64,000 nucleotides of DNA from Castanea sativa (taxonomy: Eukaryota > Streptophyta > Magnoliopsida > Fagales > Fagaceae). Positions within the stretch are counted from its first letter, which is position 1; the number at the start of each line of letters is the position of its first letter. Position numbers and translations under genes: made by a program. The notes beneath the pieces were generated by a model that was given only the letters and a program-made list of their open reading frames with translations, did no database searches and was not told the DNA's origin. The stretch covers positions 37,273,501-37,337,500 of the forward strand of contig NC_134013.1 of assembly GCF_040712315.1 (NCBI RefSeq), given 5' to 3'. Positions 57,700 to 64,000 of the stretch are shown piece by piece.

Positions 57700-58855
57700 G
57701 AAATCACATTTTCGTCTCTACATTTTCATACGATTCCTACTTTGGTCCCTAGATTTTATTTTTACTACTTTTAGTCCCTATCCTGAAAAACACTTCTCAT
57801 TTTGGTCCTTATCGTTACATTAGAGACGGAAAATGCACATGTAGCAAATAACAGAATTAAAAAATATTAAAATAATGTCCACGTGTCACTGCAAGCTCCA
57901 CGTGGCCCTCACATGACATTCTTTCTAAACCAAAAAACCCCAAATCAGCAAGCACAATCGCTAACCTCTTACCCAGATAGCTTTAGAGTGATTGTAGCTT
58001 TGGTTCCTATCTCGAAGCAGCTCCGTGTTTGTGAAAGGCAGATTGCGAAGGTTCTATTCTCTCTCTCTCTCTCTCTCTCTCGTTATGTCTCATTCTCTCT
58101 CTCTTATGAATGCTATTTTTAAGTGCTGGGTAATCGGTTTGCATCTCAATCTCAGATTTTTGGTTTTTAGAATTTGGGAATTTTGAGATGTTGTGTTTTG
58201 TTCTTGCTTTGGAATTTCAGTCTAAGGCACTAGGTTCTATCTTTATGTCTCTCTCTCTCTCTCGTTGTTCTCTAACTTACCCAGAAATTTGGACACCCAT
58301 AGAACCTTCTTCCAAGGTTCTTAGATGTCCACGAAACAACCAAAATGGGTTTCTCAGAGCAGAAGCAATGGGTTGGGCCCATTTTCCTCAAGCTTTCACT
58401 CGATGACATCATGCTTGATTCCATGAGAGCAGTTGAGTTGAAGATGTTTTTAGGCTGTGTTGTGAGGGAGGAGCTGAGGTTGTGAGGGAGGAGGTGAGTT
58501 TGTGGCGAGGAGCTTAATTTGGGGGTTAGGGATTTCTGAATTTGGCGAGAAGCTAATTCAGGTATTTAAATGGGCAGATGATTATGAAATCACGTGAGGG
58601 CCACGTGACCTCCTACAGGCGGGAATGAGACTAACTAAGGGCAGAAAAGCTACGTGGAGCTTGTAGTGTCATGTGGACATTATTTTAATATTTTTTAATT
58701 CTACCGTTTGCCACGTGTGCATTTTCTGTCTCTGATGTAACGACATGGACCAAAACGGGAAGCGTTTTTCAGGATAGGGACTAAACGCCGTAAAAATAAA
58801 ATTTAGGGACCAAAGTGGAAATTGTCTGAAAATGTAGGGATGAAAATGTAATTTC
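57700..58855. mobile_element. 1.16-kb TIR element (MULE-like) with long arms
   Basis: The left arm, from GAAATCACATTTTCGTCTCT through TTTGGTCCCTAGATTTTATT and TAGTCCCTATCCTGAAAAAC to GTCCACGTG, is matched on the right by the reverse complement over about 210 bp, ending AATGTAATTTC at 58855. Arms are about 85% identical by eye. The interior has (CT)n tracts at 58061-58082 and 58251-58263 and frames of 79 and 72 codons (57883-58122, 58188-58406). Phrases such as VALVPISKQLRVCERQIAKV look exon-like but are unidentified. The adjacent nine-base flanks do not match. Confidence 0.75.
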
Positions 58856-58858
58856 TGC

Positions 58859-59203
58859 ATCATATTAGATTTCATGGAACTAGTAAGTAGTACTTTTCTT
58901 ACCATGTTTTCCTTCTCTCTTTTGAAATAGAATGATATTTCTAAGTACAAGGAATACAAAAGTGTGTATATACACCACGTCACATATAACACATATATCA
59001 TGTTTAGCAAATGTTGACCCTTGATTGAGACTTAAATTCAAGAACATTAATTGTCCTTAATTTTAAGTCCAATCAAGAGATTCTTTCTAGGTAAATGTTA
59101 ACGGTTTTTTTAGAGTGACAAATGTTAACAGTTACTAGCATGTAACTCCATACAAATGTATGGATGCATTTAAAATTAAACAAAATTTTTTATTATAAAT
59201 ATA
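58859..59203. repeat. Direct repeat, right copy
   Basis: Second copy of 57342-57699, starting directly after the right TIR tip. Confidence 0.88.
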
Positions 59204-60012
59204 TAAATAATTAGTCAATTTTTTTTTAAGCATGTAACGCATGTATTCATGCATACATATAAATACATTTAAAATTAAATACAATTTTTATCATAAAATA
59301 TAGATAATTGGTCAAATTATTTTTTTAAAGTAAACGTAATTAGTTACGTATTAAAATTCTTACCTAAATTTAATACTACTTATGATCAATTTTTTTTCTA
59401 ATTTTTAATAAAATAGAACGTGTGGTGATTTTTGTTATGTGGCAATTTTTATTTTATTATTTATTTTATTTTATAGTTCATTTATATAGATTCTTAGTAT
59501 TTTGCACTCATTAACTCACTTGACACAAAGATTAAAAAACTTAAGTAGACACATGGCACAAGCTTAAATGGATAATTATGATGTAGTTCCCACATAAATT
59601 TAAATACATGACGCAAAATTAGATTATAATTTCAAAATTCAATTCAATTTTCTCTAAGGTTTACCTATTAATAATATATATATATATATATATAGATAGA
59701 TAGATAGATGACTTATAAATTTGAATTTTTTTAGTTATATGATTATGTTTTTTATGGTTTATTATATTGGACTCCTCGTTTTCTACACTAAATTAACTAA
59801 TTTGGCACAAAAATTTAAAAATTTAGATTAGATGGGACACGGTGGCGTAAAATTAAACTCTAATTGAAATTCAATTTTTACACTAAATTAACTCACTTGG
59901 CACAAAATTCTAAAATTTATATTAGATGAGACACATGAAGCAAAATTAGACTTTAATTGAATTTGAATTTGAAATTTAATTGGATTTTCTCTTTACTTTA
60001 CCTATTATTATT
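59204..60012. other. AT-rich intergenic DNA with diverged repeats
   Basis: Blocks at 59505-59640, 59785-59875 and 59878-59970 share CACTAAATTAACT, TTGGCACAAAA and ATTAGATGRGACAC-like phrases, an old tandem array of about 95-bp units. (TA)n and (GATA)n lie at 59675-59708. No gene. Confidence 0.55.
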
Positions 60013-61175
60013 AGGCTTGTTCAGGATCTGACCGGCACCGAACCGATCTGACCGTTTCCAAGCCTCTTCGTAGGTATTTGGTGTGGTGAGCGGTGGCTAT
60101 ATAGGCAAACCAAAGATGACCGGTGCGGTGAGCGGTGGCTATTTTGCACTCCGACGAGAAACCGCACCGCACTGGTATACACACACACACACACTATGAT
60201 TTAAGATATATGTATCAATGTAAAGAGAAGAAAATTGAAAGTTGAAAGCTAAACATGAAAACTGAAAGCAAGGTAGAAGAAGAAGAAGAAGAAGAAGAAG
60301 AAGAAGAAGAAGAAGAAGAAGAAGAAGGAAACGATGCTGGGTAAGTTAAGAAAAAACAGTTAGGTTTTTTTTTTTTTTAATATATAATCTGCCACTAAAA
60401 TGACGTCGTTTTAGTGCATGATATTAAATTTTAATACCAGCTCCAAAACGACGTTGTTTTATCATCAGATTAAAAAAACAAAAAACAAAAAACAAAAAAC
60501 TATTGTAAGCTACTAACGACGATGTTTTAATTTTAAACCCTAGGATTATTTACCCGTCTCCTCTCTTTCTCTCCCTCAATCTCGTCAGTCTCCCTCTCTC
60601 TCCCAGACTCCCAGTCCCAGCAAAATCTTCAGTTCTTCACAGCTCCTTTCTCTCTCTCGCCTCAACTTCCGTAAGTTTCTAGTGATATTCTGACTTTAGA
60701 GTTCAGATCTGCTTCTCCTTACAAATGCAATGCTTTCTACTAGGTTTGTTTATGTAGTTTATTTTCAATGGTGTTTGTTCGATCTTTTATGGGTTTGGTT
60801 TAGTTTTTTGTGATTGGAAATGGGTTATGTTTGAGAAAATATTGTGAATTTGCTTGTAGTTTTTTTTTTTTTTTTTTGTTTTTTTTTTTGTTTATAGAAT
60901 ATTTGGGTTTTTTTTTTTAAATTTATTTTTTATTTTTAATGAGCATGATTTGGTTTGGGGTTATTAATTGCATTGTGTTTGGTACCTGAAAAAATTAGAA
61001 ATTAAATGAACTAGCTGCACCGAACCGGTATCTTGCACCGCACCTTGTGTAGACCGGTTCCCAACCCTCCACAAATGAGGTGTGGTTAGGGATGAGGAAA
61101 AACCTCCCCTATAGGTGCAGTGCAAAAAAGCCTTATAAAACCGGCCGCACCGCACCGTGTACAACCTTGATTATT
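60005..61175. mobile_element. Non-autonomous hAT-like element with 8-bp TSD
   Basis: The element 60013-61167 has tips AGGCTTGTTCA and TGTACAACCT, and subterminal GCGGT/ACCGC clusters (CCGGCACCGAACCG on the left; GGCCGCACCGCACCG on the right). Flanking TTATTATT (60005-60012) and TGATTATT (61168-61175) match at 7 of 8, the hAT duplication length. The interior holds (CA)n, (GAA)n at 60277-60327, and a CT-rich leader-like stretch (60550-60680) followed by GTAAGTTTC. No transposase. Confidence 0.7.
60277..60327. repeat. (GAA)n microsatellite
   Basis: About 17 GAA units inside the hAT-like element. Confidence 0.92.
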
Positions 61176-61727
61176 ATATATATCGATTTGTATAGTTTTG
61201 TGTATTCAAAATTTATAATAAAAAATTAATTTATTGTGGGTTTCTTATTTTAATAATCAACACAAATATTGAAAGGAAAAAGTTTGGCTCCAAACTAATT
61301 TGGAACTATTTTGCTCTAACATATGACATGGCGATTGAAGAAACCATTCATGTATAATTTTACTCACATGACTTTTTAATAGGTCATGTGATTTTTTTAA
61401 ATAATATACATGAATAGTCTTGTAAATTGTTAAGTGAGTATTAGGTGAGTAGTCAACAACTGGTTGCTAGCACTCTCCTACAATTAGGAATGGCAACGAA
61501 TAGGGTTTGGGGTGGGTTTCTTTATGCCCGAACCCACCCTGCAGGGCCGCCTCCATTGCTCGAATCGGGCACGTTTAATAAACTGGTTTTTTTAACCCCC
61601 AACCCGCCTTGTTGGCCCTTTGCGGGTCCTGTCTAGCCATGTCAGATTTGGGCCCAATCCGCGACCCAAATCGTGGCCCAATAAGAAAAATTAGGACTAA
61701 ATTGAAGCCTATACTATGGACCATACA
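61176..61727. other. Intergenic, no gene recognised
   Basis: About 550 bp. The 63-codon frame at 61445-61636 is not supported by any family. Confidence 0.5.

Positions 61728-61805
<78 letters not shown>
61728..61805. repeat. (TA)n(GA)n compound microsatellite
   Basis: About 13 TA units followed by about 25 GA units, ending at the left tip of the next element. Confidence 0.92.
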
Positions 61806-61807
<2 letters not shown>

Positions 61808-62465
61808 TCAAGTTACACCTGGTGTAACTTTTTTAAAGTTACATATTTTTTAAACCATTGGATTTAAGTAGATCCAACGGTTAAAAAAAACTATAATTAT
61901 AACAAATATTTTGATTAGAATCCAATTAATTACCCTCACTTATTACCTTCTAAACCTATCTCTAAACCCAAAAAAGTTTGACTTTTAACTCTCTCTCTCT
62001 CTCATTTACGTTTATCTCTCTCTCCGTTTCTCTCTCTACGTTTCTTTTTCCGTTTTAACATCTCCAATTTTGGCAAGAATTGAGTAATCTTCCCCACATC
62101 AACCTGAATTTCTTGTTTCTTGGATTCAACCATGTCAATTTTAGGTACTCTTGCAACATTACTAGGCGCAGCAGGTTCACTTGGAGAATCATTGTCCTGA
62201 TTTATGCCACCCATGTTCTCTGTAAACATCAAAACTAAATACATTACCGATTGATTGCAAATGCCACCATAGAAAGATAAATTTTCTTGAAATCCTTTTT
62301 TTTTTAAATTCTTTTTTTTTTCTATGTAGAATTTTGGATTTATTAAAACCGTATATAGGGGACCTTTTGAAACAAAATATATGATGACCAACTATTGCAG
62401 CTAAAGAAATTCAGTAGTACCAGCTAATTTGACTATATATTTTTTTTTTTGTAACTTGAACCTAT
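61803..62465. mobile_element. TIR element E1 with exon-like cargo
   Basis: The left end reads AGGTTCAAGTTACACCTGG (with the palindrome TTACACCTGGTGTAA) and the right end GTAACTTGAACCTAT at 62451-62465. The first 135 bp are about 90% identical to those of E2. The interior encodes, on the minus strand, MGGINQDNDSPSEPAAPSNV then ARVPKIDMVESKKQEIQVD (62217-62030), preceded by a possible splice acceptor. I do not recognise it. Confidence 0.6.
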
Positions 62466-63187
<722 letters not shown>

Positions 63188-64000
63188 TGCCCAGATTCAA
63201 GCCCTATACTGTGGCTCAAATGCCAAATCAGTCCAAATCATAGGACCATTACAAACCTATTAATAATAAATCAATAAATCACCTATTAATTATAAATCAA
63301 TAAATCATAGTTAAGATCATAAATCAATAAATCACCTTGCTTTTTTTTAAGGGGAAATGAATCTCCTAGCTAAGATCACCATTTAATCATAAATCAATAA
63401 ATCATAGCTAAGATCACCTGTTAAACATAAAAATAAAAGCTACAAAATAAATCCCAAGAGAGAAAAAAAAAATCTCACGAGTCCAAATCTAAGACTATTA
63501 CAACAAGTTTAAAAAGCTACAAAATAAATCCCACAAGTTTAGGATAATTACAAACCAACAAGTTAATCTAACAAGTCCAACAAGTCCAAGAAATTAGAAA
63601 GCTACAAAACAAATCCCTCAAGTTTGGGATAATTACAAACCAACAAGTCAAAGAAATTAAAAAGCTACTAAATTAATCCAACAAGTCTAATCCTCCACAA
63701 CTGTGATGCAACTTCCATCCTCTTCATTAGGCTCCACATCATCGAGAATTGTTTGAATTGTACAATTTCCTAGTATAGTTGAAGAACCAACAAGAACAAT
63801 GAATTAAAAAATGGACTAAACTTCATCAAATTATAACTAGCAAGTATAAAAATATAATTTTAGTTTCATTTGATAAATTCTAATTATACAATTTCTAACC
63901 TCTCCATAACCCAAACCTAATAACACAAATTAGAAACCAAGAAATAAATAAATAAACACAATTTCTTCCACTGCATTCACAACAAACACAAACAAGATCA
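63188..64000. other. AT-rich region with short diverged repeats
   Basis: Units of AAATCAATAAATCA (63253-63410) and about 90-bp units with AAGCTACAAAATAAATCCC and GGATAATTACAAACCAACAA (63430-63690). Apart from the possible terminal exon at 63687-63769, nothing is recognised. Confidence 0.5.
63687..63769 (-). CDS. Possible terminal exon of an unidentified gene continuing past the window
   Basis: On the minus strand, after an acceptor ATACTAG, the frame reads NCTIQTILDDVEPNEEDGSC then ITVVED and a stop at 63687-63689. The acidic tail is the kind seen at protein C-termini. If real, its upstream exons lie at higher coordinates, beyond 64000. It could also be chance. Confidence 0.25.

Overview
This window is nuclear DNA of a flowering plant, most likely a woody eudicot. 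Three things point there: intron-rich plant genes with GT-AG junctions, plant-type LINEs, and Ty1/copia and Ty3/gypsy elements with plant primer-binding sites. The LINE 3' ends remind me of those in Fagaceae-type genomes, but that is only an impression. There is no sign of bacterial or organellar DNA.

Three genuine host genes are recognised. On the minus strand, 12959 down to 5313 holds the first six coding exons (371 codons) of a mismatch-repair MLH1 homologue. Its introns are stuffed with LINE fragments and small inverted-repeat elements, and the 3' half of the gene is not visible. On the minus strand, 32274 to 28704 is a complete eight-exon TPX2-domain microtubule-associated protein of about 521 residues. 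On the plus strand, 54503-55945 is an intronless 480-residue UDP-glucose 6-dehydrogenase with a TATA box and a likely 5'-UTR intron. The three genes are functionally unrelated: DNA repair, the microtubule cytoskeleton and cell-wall sugar supply.

The rest is a graveyard of mobile elements. Layout: 1-880 gypsy pol remnant; 2305-3525 LINE with a target-site duplication (TSD); 5313-12959 MLH1; 13311-15406 long terminal-inverted-repeat (TIR) element with a second one nested inside; 15700-15915 degenerate telomere-like DNA; 16145-20624 copia element with both LTRs; 21098-26790 near-full-length LINE; 27360-27891 two SINEs in opposite orientation; 28704-32274 TPX2-family gene; 32644-34068 Pack-type TIR element carrying part of a U-box ligase gene; 34095-36437 further TIR elements and a LINE tail; 37134-41408 hAT-like and TIR elements with a solo LTR; 42819-52036 a decayed gypsy element with an opposite-strand ORF and an 82-bp tandem array; 53453-55945 UDP-glucose dehydrogenase; 56700-59205 LTR remnant, SINE and a TIR element between 345-bp direct repeats; 60013-61167 hAT-like element; 61803-63054 two abutting elements with shared ends and different cargo.

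The most interesting signals are mechanistic traces rather than new protein systems. They are gene-fragment capture between long inverted repeats, insertions of only 17 and 67 bp that still carry 15-16 bp target duplications, a tRNA-derived SINE family with three copies, and a pair of related elements whose ends are conserved while their interiors differ. All coordinates and identities were read by eye.
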